This document shows positions 9,069 to 16,291 of a stretch of DNA of 64,000 nt, in pieces; the stretch's first letter is position 1; each line of letters begins with the position of its first letter. The DNA comes from Larkinella sp051857545 (GTDB lineage: Bacteria; Bacteroidota; Bacteroidia; Cytophagales; Spirosomataceae), in contig NZ_JBPZHB010000003.1 of the NCBI RefSeq assembly GCF_051857545.1, positions 496,001-560,000 on the forward strand, in the 5' to 3' direction. The notes below the pieces were generated by a model. The model did no database searches and was not told where the DNA came from. It saw only the letters and a program-made list of their open reading frames with translations. A program made the translations under genes and the position numbers.

Positions 9069-9083
9069 TGCAATAAAGTTGCA
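9069..9083. promoter_or_regulatory. Fur-family (Zur-like) operator 1
   Basis: TGCAATAAAGTTGCA is an imperfect inverted repeat with arms TGCAAY/RTTGCA and a 3-bp centre. It lies between the divergent MerC-like and lipoprotein genes. Assignment to a Zur-type regulator is inferred from the dyad shape and the metal-related neighbours. Confidence 0.5.
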
Positions 9084-9089
9084 TTTATT

Positions 9090-9120
9090 TTTGCAACCTT
9101 GTTGCGAGTGTATACTTTTG
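9090..9120 (+). promoter_or_regulatory. Promoter for the lipoprotein gene, overlapped by operator 2
   Basis: TTTGC at 9090-9094 and TACTTTTG at 9113-9120 fit the Bacteroidota -33/-7 pattern (TAnnTTTG) with 18 bp between them. The second dyad TGCAACCTTGTTGCG (9092-9106) covers the -33 box and much of the spacer. A protein bound there would block transcription. Confidence 0.6.
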
Positions 9121-9173
9121 CTGCCGGATTGCTGACCGATCGTCGGCTAAAACAAACTAAAGAGCATTGAAGA

Positions 9174-9737
9174 ATGAAGGCAAAACGAACACGTCAATGG
9201 GTGTGGATGCTGTCACTGGCAGCGTCGGTGGTGCTGGTAGCGGGTTGTAATGACAAAGCCGATGAGCCCGAACCGGCCGATGAGAACGAATTGATTACGA
9301 CCGTCAACCTGAAATTTACGGAGTCGGGAACGACAACGACCCAGACTTTTACGTACCGGGATACCGACGGTGATGGGGGACAGGCCGCTACCCAATTCGA
9401 TAAAATCGTGCTGAAACCCAGCAAAACCTACGAACTGGCGGTGGAATTACTGGACGAGAGCAAAACGCCCACGGATGATATTTCAAAAGAAGTAGCCGAA
9501 GAAAGCGATGAGCATTTGTTCGTCTTTACGGTTTCTCCGACAACCCTCGCGACGTATACCTACGGCGACAAGGACGCCAACAACTTGCCCATTGGCTTGA
9601 AAGGCACGTTCAAAACCAATGCCGCCGGAACCGGAAAACTAAAAGTTCAACTCCGTCACCAACCCAATGCGAAAGATGGCACGCCAACACCGGGCAGCGA
9701 CGATGTGAATCTGGACTTCGATCTGACGGTTCAGTAA
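9174..9737 (+). CDS. Putative metal-starvation lipoprotein (type 1 periplasmic-binding-fold-like)
   Basis: This 187-residue protein starts with a lipoprotein signal peptide (MKAKRTRQWVWMLSL...VLVAGC) whose cysteine is followed by NDKADEPEPADENELIT. The mature part is acidic and predicted to be mostly beta strands. It contains the patterns ITTVNLKFTESG, TYRDTDGDGG and, near the end, KLKVQLRHQPNAKDG, which I recognise from small Bacteroidota lipoproteins encoded near zinc-regulated TonB receptors. The family has no firm biochemical role. It is divergent from the MerC-like gene and shares its Zur-like operator region. A role in extracellular zinc handling is inferred only from that context. Confidence 0.75.
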   Translation: MKAKRTRQWVWMLSLAASVVLVAGCNDKADEPEPADENELITTVNLKFTESGTTTTQTFTYRDTDGDGGQAATQFDKIVLKPSKTYELAVELLDESKTPTDDISKEVAEESDEHLFVFTVSPTTLATYTYGDKDANNLPIGLKGTFKTNAAGTGKLKVQLRHQPNAKDGTPTPGSDDVNLDFDLTVQ

Positions 9738-9752
9738 GCGAACCGTCAGATC
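9720..9752 (+). terminator. Hairpin spanning the lipoprotein stop codon
   Basis: A 13-bp perfect stem (GATCTGACGGTTC/GAACCGTCAGATC) has a 7-nt loop that contains the TAA stop. The T-run after it is weak (TCTTG), so it may protect or end the transcript. Confidence 0.55.
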
Positions 9753-9773
9753 TTGAATTGAATTAACGAGCGA

Positions 9774-9873
9774 CTTACGCTTTCTGCCCCTAAATTCCTA
9801 AAGGGGACTTGGACACAGCTCGAGCCGGATGCTAAAAGTCCCCTTTAGGGGATTTAGGGGCAGAAAGCGTAAG
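9774..9873. repeat. Long dispersed hairpin repeat, copy 1
   Basis: This is a 100-bp inverted repeat. The core arms CCCCTAAATTCCTAAAGGGG and CCCCTTTAGGGGATTTAGGGG surround GACTTGGACAC...AAAAGTC. The outermost arms CTTACGCTTTCTG and CAGAAAGCGTAAG are perfectly complementary but differ from those of the copies at 44632 and 45966. It lies between the convergent lipoprotein and TapB-like genes. Confidence 0.85.
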
Positions 9874-9922
9874 TATAAGAGAATTATCACACGTAAGTTC
9901 TGGCTGAGTGATAAAGACATTC

Positions 9923-10624
9923 TCATTTATCACTCAGCTTGCTCAATACCGTATAGCCTTTCAGCTTGCCGTTTTTGTTATAAGTTTCAGTTTTAATATC
10001 AAACAGCACATCGGTTGCCCGGTAGCTGACGGAGCGGAACGAAACCCGGACAGGGATGCCCATCATCCGATTGGCCAGATTAATGTCGGAACCGATTTTA
10101 TAGACGTCGAACGTGCCGGCGGGTGTTGTCAGGCTTTCTTTGCTTTCAACCTTCCGGTTGACAACCTTGATGGACATATCCATCATTTTGGTGTCTTTGT
10201 TGTAGGTCTCGGCTTCCAGTTCGCCGTCGGCCAGGGTGCTGCCTGCGCTCAATTGTTTGGGATAAACCAGTTTATTGGTTTTGATCCGCACTTCCATGTC
10301 TTTCATCGCGTCATTGGTGGCCAGCACCACGCCCGACAGGTCGGCGATGAGTTCATCCCCCGTACAGGTATACTTCACCGCCATTTCGGGGGCCGGTTTG
10401 CCCTTGTCGTCGAACGACTGCATGACGATATGGATCAGCGTGGAACCGCCCTCACTCGTGACCTCCTTGATGGTATACACAACCCGGCCGGTCGGTTTGT
10501 CTTTGGCACTGTAGGACAGCATTTCGTAGCTGGTTCCCGGCTTGAATTTGATTCCCAGACATTCCTGAGCGTTAGCAAGAATGGCGATTAAACTGAAGGC
10601 AAAAAAGAAGAGCAAAGTTTTCAT
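9923..10624 (-). CDS. TapB-like secreted protein of unknown function
   Basis: This 233-residue protein has a signal peptide (MKTLLFFFAFSLIAILANAQ) and a single beta-rich domain. The opening (GIKFKPGTSYEMLSYSAKDKPTGRVVYTI), the segment around LATNDAMKDMEV and the end (TETYNKNGKLKGYTVLSKLSDK) resemble the TapB/DUF3108-like proteins that are widespread in Bacteroidota. The family has no known enzymatic activity; a periplasmic binding or assembly role is a guess. The gene stands alone, with a UbiA gene upstream on the same strand and a long hairpin repeat just past its stop. The assignment rests on general pattern rather than an active-site motif. Confidence 0.75.
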   Translation of the reverse strand: MKTLLFFFAFSLIAILANAQECLGIKFKPGTSYEMLSYSAKDKPTGRVVYTIKEVTSEGGSTLIHIVMQSFDDKGKPAPEMAVKYTCTGDELIADLSGVVLATNDAMKDMEVRIKTNKLVYPKQLSAGSTLADGELEAETYNKDTKMMDMSIKVVNRKVESKESLTTPAGTFDVYKIGSDINLANRMMGIPVRVSFRSVSYRATDVLFDIKTETYNKNGKLKGYTVLSKLSDK

Positions 10625-10702
10625 AGAAAATAGGGTTCGTTACGAAACCGGTAAACTACGGAAAATTTGCCAGACCGGAACAAAGGATTGAGTGAACGGA
10701 TG

Positions 10703-11602
10703 TTAGACCCAGGCCATGCTGACGACACCAATGAGCATGATCAGTTTGCAGAGCGAACTCAGGTAGGCGAAATCCCGCTTGGTGTCGGCCCTGACCAGCC
10801 GGTAGACGAGCCACGCAATGGGCACCAGCAGGATGACAAACATCCAGAATAGTTGCTCGTTTTGCAGCGAATGGGCAATGGTGAAGAGCGAAAGGATGAA
10901 GGCGGCAATGATGCTGTACAACAATTGTTTGGTTCGGCGCAGTCCCCAGACGATCGGCAGCGTCCGGCAACCGAAGCGGGCGTCGCCCTTCACGTCTTCC
11001 ATATCTTTGATGATTTCCCGAACCAGCGTGATGACGAAAGAAAACAGCGCGTAAATAAGCAGCAAATCGACCTGTTGCCGGTAAAAAACCGCCAGTACAA
11101 TCAGCGACAGAGCCGTGAGCAGAGCCACGATAAAATTTCCGATAAAAGGCTGGCGTTTGAAGGTCGACGAGTAAAACCACAGCAATGTGACCGACAGGAC
11201 GTTGACGACGAAAACCCATTTGCTGAGGTAAAAACCGATTACGACGCCCAGAAAATTCAGCCCCTGGTGTAATCCCATCGCAATCTGTCGTTTCAAATAC
11301 CGCCCGATGATGACCCGATCCGGTTTGTTGATGATATCGATCTTGATGTCGAAATAATCGTTGATGATGTAGCCGGCCGCGGCAATCAAAACCGTTGACA
11401 ATGAGAGCAGAAAGAGCTTCGGGTCCAGGAGCAAACCGGTCCAGTTGTCGCGCGGGCCGATGAGCGTAATACGGGCAAAATACTGCGTGCCGACGATGAT
11501 GAGCAGGTTTTGTACCCGGATCAACCGCAGGAACCCCAGAATGTATACGTAAAATGGCGGAGTACCCGCGCGGGGCGAATGGCTCCGGACTTTTGGGGTC
11601 AT
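10703..11602 (-). CDS. UbiA family prenyltransferase
   Basis: This 299-residue integral membrane enzyme has about nine predicted helices. It shows both aspartate-rich motifs of the UbiA superfamily: NDYFDIKIDIINKPDR (about residues 87-102) and DMEDVKGDARFGCRTLP (about 196-212). Together they bind Mg2+ and the prenyl diphosphate. Many Bacteroidota proteins of this type are labelled geranylgeranylglycerol-phosphate geranylgeranyltransferase. A quinone or haem-A related acceptor is also possible, and sequence alone does not settle it. The gene is divergent from bshA. A -7-like TATCTTTG (minus strand, 11627-11634) lies 25 bp before the start. Confidence 0.9.
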   Translation of the reverse strand: MTPKVRSHSPRAGTPPFYVYILGFLRLIRVQNLLIIVGTQYFARITLIGPRDNWTGLLLDPKLFLLSLSTVLIAAAGYIINDYFDIKIDIINKPDRVIIGRYLKRQIAMGLHQGLNFLGVVIGFYLSKWVFVVNVLSVTLLWFYSSTFKRQPFIGNFIVALLTALSLIVLAVFYRQQVDLLLIYALFSFVITLVREIIKDMEDVKGDARFGCRTLPIVWGLRRTKQLLYSIIAAFILSLFTIAHSLQNEQLFWMFVILLVPIAWLVYRLVRADTKRDFAYLSSLCKLIMLIGVVSMAWV

Positions 11603-11812
11603 AACCGAAAGGGAAAATCAGTGAACCAAAGATACAGTTTCCGGGCCGAATCACCGGCTCTGCTAAAATCTTTCTCTGTCCAACCAAATTTGTGAACACA
11701 AACGACCGGAATTGATGTTATGGGAACTGATTGGAAGAGCGAAGGGGTGAACGGGTGTTTGTCACTCGGTTACTCCCTCCCTCCCTCAGTCCTTCCATCA
11801 TCTTACGACTAT

Positions 11813-12949
11813 ATGAAAATTGGCATAGTGTGTTACCCGACGTTCGGGGGAAGCGGTGTGGTGGCAACAGAACTGGGCAAGGCCCTGGCCAAAGCCGGCC
11901 ACAAAGTTCATTTCATTACCTACCAGCAACCGCACCGGTTGGACTTTTTTAACGAAAACGTTTTTTACCACGAAGTCAATATACCGACGTATCCGCTCTT
12001 TCAGTTCCCGCCTTACGAAACGGCGCTGGCCAGCGCGATGGTGAACGTCGTTCAATACGAAAAGCTGGATTTATTGCACGTTCATTACGCCATTCCGCAC
12101 GCATCGGCGGCTTACATGGCTAAAATGATTCTGCGGGCGCAGGGGCGGCACATTCCTTTTGTTACCACGCTGCACGGAACCGATATTACGCTGGTGGGCA
12201 AAGATGCGTCTTACGAACCGGTGGTGACGTTCAGCATCAACGAGTCGGACGGCGTAACGGCGGTTTCGGAACACCTGCGGCAGGAAACGCTCGATCAGTT
12301 TGCCATTCGCCGGGATATTGAAGTGATTCCGAATTTCATCGACCTCGACCGGTTCAAACGGCAGAAGAAAGACCATTTCAAAATGGCGATTTGCCCGAAT
12401 GGCGAGAAGCTGATCGTCCACACCTCGAATTTCCGGCGGGTGAAGCGCATTGACGATGTGGTGCAGATCTTCCATAAAATCAATCAGCAGATTCCCAGTA
12501 AATTATTACTTTCAGGCGACGGTCCGGAGCGGGCGCGGATTGAAAAACTGTGTCGCGATATGGGCATTTACCAGGACGTGCGGTTTTTGGGCAAACTGGA
12601 TGCGGTCGAGGAGGTTTTGTCGGTGGCCGATTTGTTCCTGATGCCGTCCGAAAACGAAAGTTTCGGCCTGGCCGCATTGGAAGCCCTGGCCTGCGAAGTG
12701 CCGCTGATCACGTCGAACGCCGGTGGTCTGCCCGAATTGAACCTTCAGGGCGTGACCGGATTTCTGAGCAACGTCGGTGATGTGGACGACATGGTAAAAA
12801 ATGCCCTGTACATCCTGGATGACGATAATCTGCCGACCTTCAAACACAACGCGCTGGAGCGGGCGAAGGAGTTTGAAATTTCGCGCATTCTGCCGCACTA
12901 CGAAGCCTATTACGAAAAGGTGGTGATGGAAAGCCGGGCGCTGATCTGA
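11813..12949 (+). CDS. bshA: N-acetyl-alpha-D-glucosaminyl L-malate synthase BshA
   Basis: This GT4 glycosyltransferase of 378 residues performs the first step of bacillithiol synthesis, joining GlcNAc from UDP-GlcNAc to L-malate. The ATG at 11813 opens on the conserved MKIGIVCYPTFGGSGVVATELG; the frame extends upstream to 11720 without family-like sequence. Further BshA hallmarks are HVHYAIPHASAAYMAK, TTLHGTDITLVGKDASY, TAVSEHLRQET, EVIPNFIDLDRF and the donor-binding ENESFGLAALEALACEVP. The mercury- or oxidant-protecting thiol bacillithiol is thus probably made by this organism, although bshB and bshC are not in the window. Confidence 0.96.
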   Translation: MKIGIVCYPTFGGSGVVATELGKALAKAGHKVHFITYQQPHRLDFFNENVFYHEVNIPTYPLFQFPPYETALASAMVNVVQYEKLDLLHVHYAIPHASAAYMAKMILRAQGRHIPFVTTLHGTDITLVGKDASYEPVVTFSINESDGVTAVSEHLRQETLDQFAIRRDIEVIPNFIDLDRFKRQKKDHFKMAICPNGEKLIVHTSNFRRVKRIDDVVQIFHKINQQIPSKLLLSGDGPERARIEKLCRDMGIYQDVRFLGKLDAVEEVLSVADLFLMPSENESFGLAALEALACEVPLITSNAGGLPELNLQGVTGFLSNVGDVDDMVKNALYILDDDNLPTFKHNALERAKEFEISRILPHYEAYYEKVVMESRALI

Positions 12950-12986
12950 AATAACGGTTTTTAGCAACTTTTTGCCCGACAAGTGT

Positions 12987-12994
12987 TAACTTTG
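12987..12994 (+). promoter_or_regulatory. Promoter -7 box for purQ
   Basis: TAACTTTG fits the TAnnTTTG consensus and lies 17 bp before the purQ ATG, implying a very short leader. No clear -33 TTG is at the ideal distance. Confidence 0.4.
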
Positions 12995-13011
12995 CCACAA
13001 ACCAAGAACGT

Positions 13012-13701
13012 ATGAAATTCGGTGTAGTAGTATTCCCCGGCTCCAATTGCGACGACGATGCGGTCGACGCGCTGCGTGATCAACTGAAACAGGATGTCGT
13101 CAAGCTCTGGCACAAAGACCACGATTTGCAAGGCTGTGATTTCATCATTCTGCCCGGCGGTTTTTCCTACGGGGACTACCTTCGGACGGGGGCCGTTGCC
13201 CGGTTTTCGCCCATCATGAACGAGGTGATCAAACACGCCGAGCGGGGTGGTTACCTGATGGGCATCTGCAATGGTTTCCAGATTCTGGCCGAAGCGCGGC
13301 TGGTTCCGGGCGTTCTGCTGCGGAACACCAACCAGAAATACGTTTGCAAAAATATCTACCTCCGTCCGCAATCGAAGAGCGTTCTGCTGACCGCCGGTTT
13401 GGACGATCGGGCTTATAAAATCCCCATTGCCCACGGTGAAGGCCGATATTTCATCGATGCCGATACATTGAATGAACTGAACGACAACGATCAGATCATC
13501 TTCCGGTATTGCGACGAAGCGGGAAACATCACCGACGAAGCCAATCCGAACGGCAGTCTGGACAACATTGCGGGCGTTGCGAACGAGCGCAAAAACGTGT
13601 TCGGCCTGATGCCTCACCCAGAACGGGCGGCCGATTCGCTGTTGGGCAATACCGACGGGCGGCTAATTCTGGAGCAATTGCTGAATACGGTTTTGGTGTA
13701 A
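13012..13701 (+). CDS. purQ: Phosphoribosylformylglycinamidine synthase, glutaminase subunit PurQ
   Basis: This 229-residue class I glutamine amidotransferase supplies ammonia for the fourth step of purine synthesis (FGAR to FGAM) with PurL and PurS. It begins MKFGVVVFPGSNCDDD. It has the oxyanion segment ILPGGFSYGDYLRTGA, the nucleophile elbow GICNGFQIL with its cysteine near residue 86, and the catalytic His-Glu pair in GLMPHPERAAD. The length is normal for the small PurQ type. It stands alone here; no purL or purS is nearby. A strong hairpin terminator follows 25 bp after the stop. Confidence 0.97.
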   Translation: MKFGVVVFPGSNCDDDAVDALRDQLKQDVVKLWHKDHDLQGCDFIILPGGFSYGDYLRTGAVARFSPIMNEVIKHAERGGYLMGICNGFQILAEARLVPGVLLRNTNQKYVCKNIYLRPQSKSVLLTAGLDDRAYKIPIAHGEGRYFIDADTLNELNDNDQIIFRYCDEAGNITDEANPNGSLDNIAGVANERKNVFGLMPHPERAADSLLGNTDGRLILEQLLNTVLV

Positions 13702-13726
13702 CGCTCCGGTTTGTTTAAGACATTGG

Positions 13727-13753
13727 AAAAGTCGGCTCAGGTGGCCGACTTTT
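13727..13753 (+). terminator. Terminator of purQ
   Basis: The stem AAAAGTCGGC/GCCGACTTTT with a 7-nt loop ends in a T-run. Its right arm is also the first part of the left 83-bp direct repeat. Confidence 0.8.
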
Positions 13754-13823
13754 CGCGTTTATAACCTTCTGGATACCGGCATAGGAATTCGAGTTACTTT
13801 ATTGACCGTTTGCTCAAGCGGTT
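13741..13823. repeat. 83-bp direct repeat, left copy, flanking the toxin-antitoxin pair
   Basis: By eye, 72 of 83 positions match the copy at 14837-14919, in the same orientation. Both copies share AACCTTCTGGATACCGGC and GAGTTACTTTATTGACCG. The left copy begins inside the purQ terminator and ends 3 bp inside the toxin reading frame's downstream edge. Confidence 0.85.
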
Positions 13824-14305
13824 GGTAAGCGAGGATCGATTGGATACGGTTCAATCCGAATAATCTGACATTCAGCCCGCAATGGGTGAAGTGGATCGAT
13901 CAATACATTCCGCGAAGGGGACAACGGTACTACCGCCGATGGCAAAGCCAGACACAATGTACCTTGTTGCCGAAATTGGGCGTCGGTAAATTGCGCTAAA
14001 CCCGCTGGTGTAACCTGCGGATCGTTCCAGCCGACCGGTAGCTGATCTGTTCTCAGAAATGTAATCGCATTGTCCGGAATTTTGATTTCGCACAGAATCA
14101 GAGGTGGCAAATCTGCTAAAGGTGTCCCCTCGAGGTGTACGATGTATTCCAGAAAACAGAGTTCGGGTGTTGTGGCCGTATAAATCATCGGTCGACCTTT
14201 GCTGTTCCAGCGACCTCCCCGCAGTTGAGCTCCAATCCCGTCCAGAATGGTGTCACGATGCGAATCCGACTGGATGCGGTATAACCGGTTGATAGGCGGA
14301 TGCAT
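13814..14305 (-). CDS. RES-domain toxin
   Basis: This 163-residue protein has the RES fold pattern: Arg near the N-terminus (LYRIQSD), GGRWNSKGRPMIYTATTPELCFLEYIVHL with the conserved Arg, Tyr and Glu, and a C-terminal SRNVLIDPLHP. RES toxins are related to ADP-ribosyltransferases and deplete cellular NAD+. It is the second gene of a two-gene operon: its ATG shares one base with the antitoxin stop (TAATG), so translation is coupled. The pair lies between two 83-bp direct repeats, and the gene's last codons run into the left repeat. Confidence 0.93.
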   Translation of the reverse strand: MHPPINRLYRIQSDSHRDTILDGIGAQLRGGRWNSKGRPMIYTATTPELCFLEYIVHLEGTPLADLPPLILCEIKIPDNAITFLRTDQLPVGWNDPQVTPAGLAQFTDAQFRQQGTLCLALPSAVVPLSPSRNVLIDPLHPLRAECQIIRIEPYPIDPRLPTA

Positions 14306-14730
14306 TAGCTGAAAACGCCGTATTCGATTCTCCCCAGAATATCTTCGACCAACTGAACGCCTGTTGTGCTGTCGAGTAAATCTAAAGGTGAGCGTTCAGC
14401 CAGTAGTCGTAGCGGTCGTCGCAGCCAGCGTATAAATTTCCCCTGATCCTGGAAAACGGTTGCTCCATAGGTGGCTAATTGAGTCAATAACAACAGTCGT
14501 TCCGACGTAGCCGCATCGAGTCGGCTGATTTTAGCCTGTCTGTGAAAGGTTGCCACGGATTGATTCAGGAGCCGGGCCATTTCTTTGTCCGAAACCCCCA
14601 ATAAACCAGCAACCCGCCCGGCTTCAGTGCCCGACAGCCCTTGGCGTGAGCGATCAATGAGTTGAAGTGCCGTGAGTGAAGTGTTTACCGGCGTTTCTAT
14701 CAATGGGTTTGGCTCTGTCGACGTTAGCAT
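14305..14730 (-). CDS. Xre/MbcA/ParS-type antitoxin (DUF2384)
   Basis: This 141-residue protein has an N-terminal Xre-like helix-turn-helix region (SGTEAGRVAGLLGVSDKEMARLLNQSVATFHR, about residues 34-65). Its C-terminal DUF2384 region (ATVFQDQGKFIRWLRRPLRLLAERSPLDLLDSTTGVQLVEDILGRIEYGVFS) normally inserts into the RES toxin's active-site groove. The order antitoxin then toxin and the one-base overlap are standard for this system. Such antitoxins usually repress their own promoter, which should lie in 14731-14836. There is no sign of truncation, so the module looks intact. Confidence 0.93.
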   Translation of the reverse strand: MLTSTEPNPLIETPVNTSLTALQLIDRSRQGLSGTEAGRVAGLLGVSDKEMARLLNQSVATFHRQAKISRLDAATSERLLLLTQLATYGATVFQDQGKFIRWLRRPLRLLAERSPLDLLDSTTGVQLVEDILGRIEYGVFS

Positions 14731-14836
14731 GTCAATGTAGAATCATTTGATTGCAATATAAGAATCTTTTGAGATTGTTCGTAGATTGATCCAGCATTTA
14801 TTTTTGCATTGAGCCGTCCGGTTATTAACTGAAAAT

Positions 14837-14919
14837 GTGGCCAGATTTTCGCGTTTGTAACCTTCTGGATACCGGCCAATGGATTCGAGTTACTTTATTG
14901 ACCGTTTGAGCAAACGGTT
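14837..14919. repeat. 83-bp direct repeat, right copy
   Basis: This copy matches 13741-13823 at about 87 percent. Here the end forms a perfect 8-bp hairpin ACCGTTTG-AG-CAAACGGT followed by TTTT, whereas the left copy has two mismatches in the same arms. It lies about 105 bp upstream of the antitoxin start, so it is outside the coding part. Confidence 0.85.
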
Positions 14920-14997
14920 TTTACAATAAAGCAGATCGGGTGTGACTTTCGGCTTATGATCACGTCTGACAACTAATTCTAACCATTTGTCGAGACC

Positions 14998-15276
14998 ATG
15001 CTTCAGAAACTTTGTAATCGGTACGAATCCCTGAATTGTCTTGTCCGGAAACGAGCTACCGGTTCTCCCAAAGAATTAGCCCAGAAATTAGGCATTAGCG
15101 AACGGGCTTGGTATAAACTCCGCGACGAGTTGGTCAATGAGCTGGGTGTTCCGCTGGCGTATTGCCCAATCCGACGAACGTATTACTATGCCGAAGAAGG
15201 GGAACTGATCTTTCGATTTCGGCGCAAGTTAGAAGATGAGCAGATGGAAGGGTTGTCAGGCGGTTTTGCTATTTAA
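14998..15276 (+). CDS. Small helix-turn-helix protein
   Basis: This 92-residue protein is essentially one winged-helix type DNA-binding domain. ATGSPKELAQKLGISERAWYKLRDELVNELGVPLAYCPIRRTYYY reads as helix, turn, recognition helix and wing, like the N-terminal HTH of DeoR or WYL regulators but with no ligand-binding part. The tail is charged (FRFRRKLEDEQMEG). It lies between the repeat-flanked toxin-antitoxin cassette and an AT-rich stretch. It may be an accessory regulator that arrived with the islet. No target can be named. Confidence 0.75.
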   Translation: MLQKLCNRYESLNCLVRKRATGSPKELAQKLGISERAWYKLRDELVNELGVPLAYCPIRRTYYYAEEGELIFRFRRKLEDEQMEGLSGGFAI

Positions 15277-15521
15277 TGCCGCAGTTGCTTCAGGCGTTAT
15301 AGATGCATTACTGTGTTATTGAATTGTTTTTTTGACTAGTTTAATAATTGAGTTTCTTATTTCCATTGCACTTAAGTGACAAAATGTAATTTTTGGATAG
15401 TTTCTATAACCAATGTAAAAAATAGAAAGAATCGATTTTTTAAATAGATTTGAAACGATTATATGCAAATTTAGAGTTTTCAGATTAGGATGAAGTTTTA
15501 TTTAAAATTAGTAGTTTTCTT

Positions 15522-15689
15522 ATGAAGAATCCTTTTTGCAAAAGCCATATTTTTATATATCTATCTTTTTTTGTTTCAATAATGGCGGTCCTTAATTTGT
15601 ATATTATTTATAGGCATGAGTTACTATTGGTGGTATTAATCCTTTTATCAGTATTAGCTATTTGGAAGTTGCCAAAATTACTTAAATAA
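15522..15689 (+). CDS. Possible 55-residue two-helix membrane protein
   Basis: An ATG at 15522 opens a 55-codon frame ending in TAA at 15687-15689. The product starts MKNPFCKSHIFIYLSFFVSI and contains two hydrophobic segments (about residues 9-29 and 33-50) separated by YRHE, with a lysine-rich tail (KLPKLLK). The two-helix layout with a basic end suggests a real small membrane protein rather than a chance frame. It sits in AT-rich DNA where hydrophobic frames arise easily, so I keep confidence low. It resembles the next small frame in layout but not in sequence. Confidence 0.35.
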   Translation: MKNPFCKSHIFIYLSFFVSIMAVLNLYIIYRHELLLVVLILLSVLAIWKLPKLLK

Positions 15690-15887
15690 AATTTGGGAGA
15701 CCGAATGTGTCTTTTTAGTAAAGTTGTACAGATTAGCTATTTGGCTTATTTTGCCTAATATCTTGTGAAATTTGGCTCCAATGAAGGCACTAAAAAAGAA
15801 GAGATAGAATGGTTTTAATCTCTTCTTTAATGATCTTATTTCTTAATTTGGTTTATTTTACTGTAAAAAGAAAGCAGAAAATACTTA

Positions 15888-16091
15888 ATGGTTGTTCCAA
15901 TGAAAACTAAGTATGTAATGCTGATTCGTGCTTTGTCTGGATTGTGTGCAAGCGGTCTTCTATTGCTTTTTTTATTCAAATCTGAAGCTGCTCTATTTAC
16001 TGATGATATAGCAGGTACTATAGCAGGTTTAATAACGGTAATTGCTTTTCTGGTGTTTTTTATGAAATTTACTAAAAGACCACGTAAGTGA
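15888..16091 (+). CDS. Possible 67-residue two-helix membrane protein
   Basis: The frame encodes MVVPMKTKYVMLIRALSG and then two hydrophobic segments (about residues 12-30 and 42-60), ending in a basic tail (MKFTKRPRK). The second ATG at 15900 gives a more typical start (MKTKYVML). No family is recognisable. The gene lies in the AT-rich stretch downstream of the HTH protein and before the ABC operon. A frame of 120 codons on the other strand covers it but has less natural composition. Function is unknown; toxin-like small membrane peptides and phage-type proteins share this layout. Confidence 0.45.
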   Translation: MVVPMKTKYVMLIRALSGLCASGLLLLFLFKSEAALFTDDIAGTIAGLITVIAFLVFFMKFTKRPRK

Positions 16092-16179
16092 ATTACTAAA
16101 TTATTGAAATGAAATATATTGTGAACAAAATGGATGGCAGTAAAATAGCCGGTATAGTGCCTCGTAAAATTTGGACTGC

Positions 16180-16210
16180 TTGCGGGTTGTTTGAGCATTG
16201 GCTATTTTTG
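16180..16210 (+). promoter_or_regulatory. Promoter of the ABC transporter operon
   Basis: TTGC at 16180-16183, a 19-bp spacer and TATTTTTG at 16203-16210 fit the Bacteroidota TTG-N19-TAnnTTTG promoter. The ATPase ATG is 81 bp downstream. Confidence 0.6.
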
Positions 16211-16291
16211 CAACCACTCAATTTGACTTTGATAACCAATCCCAACGTTGTCAAACCCAGTCGTTGACCCACACAACTACTTTCTTTCACC

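Larger units (their letters stand above)
15277..16130. other. AT-rich stretch with two tiny membrane-protein frames
   Basis: Base composition drops sharply compared with both flanks, with many A/T runs and few G/C-rich codons. Within it I can support only two small frames (15522-15689 and 15888-16091). The rest shows no gene, no RNA I recognise and no clear repeat. The composition suggests recent acquisition. Confidence 0.6.

Noticed and set aside
15836..16198. A 120-codon minus-strand frame in the AT-rich stretch
   Set aside because: Its composition is irregular with no recognisable segment. The plus-strand two-helix frame at 15888 is more natural, though neither is sure.
16107..16265. A roughly 52-codon plus-strand frame (MKYIVNKMDGSK...) just before the ABC ATPase
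   Set aside because: It contains the promoter of the ABC operon and its product has no domain or hydrophobic pattern.
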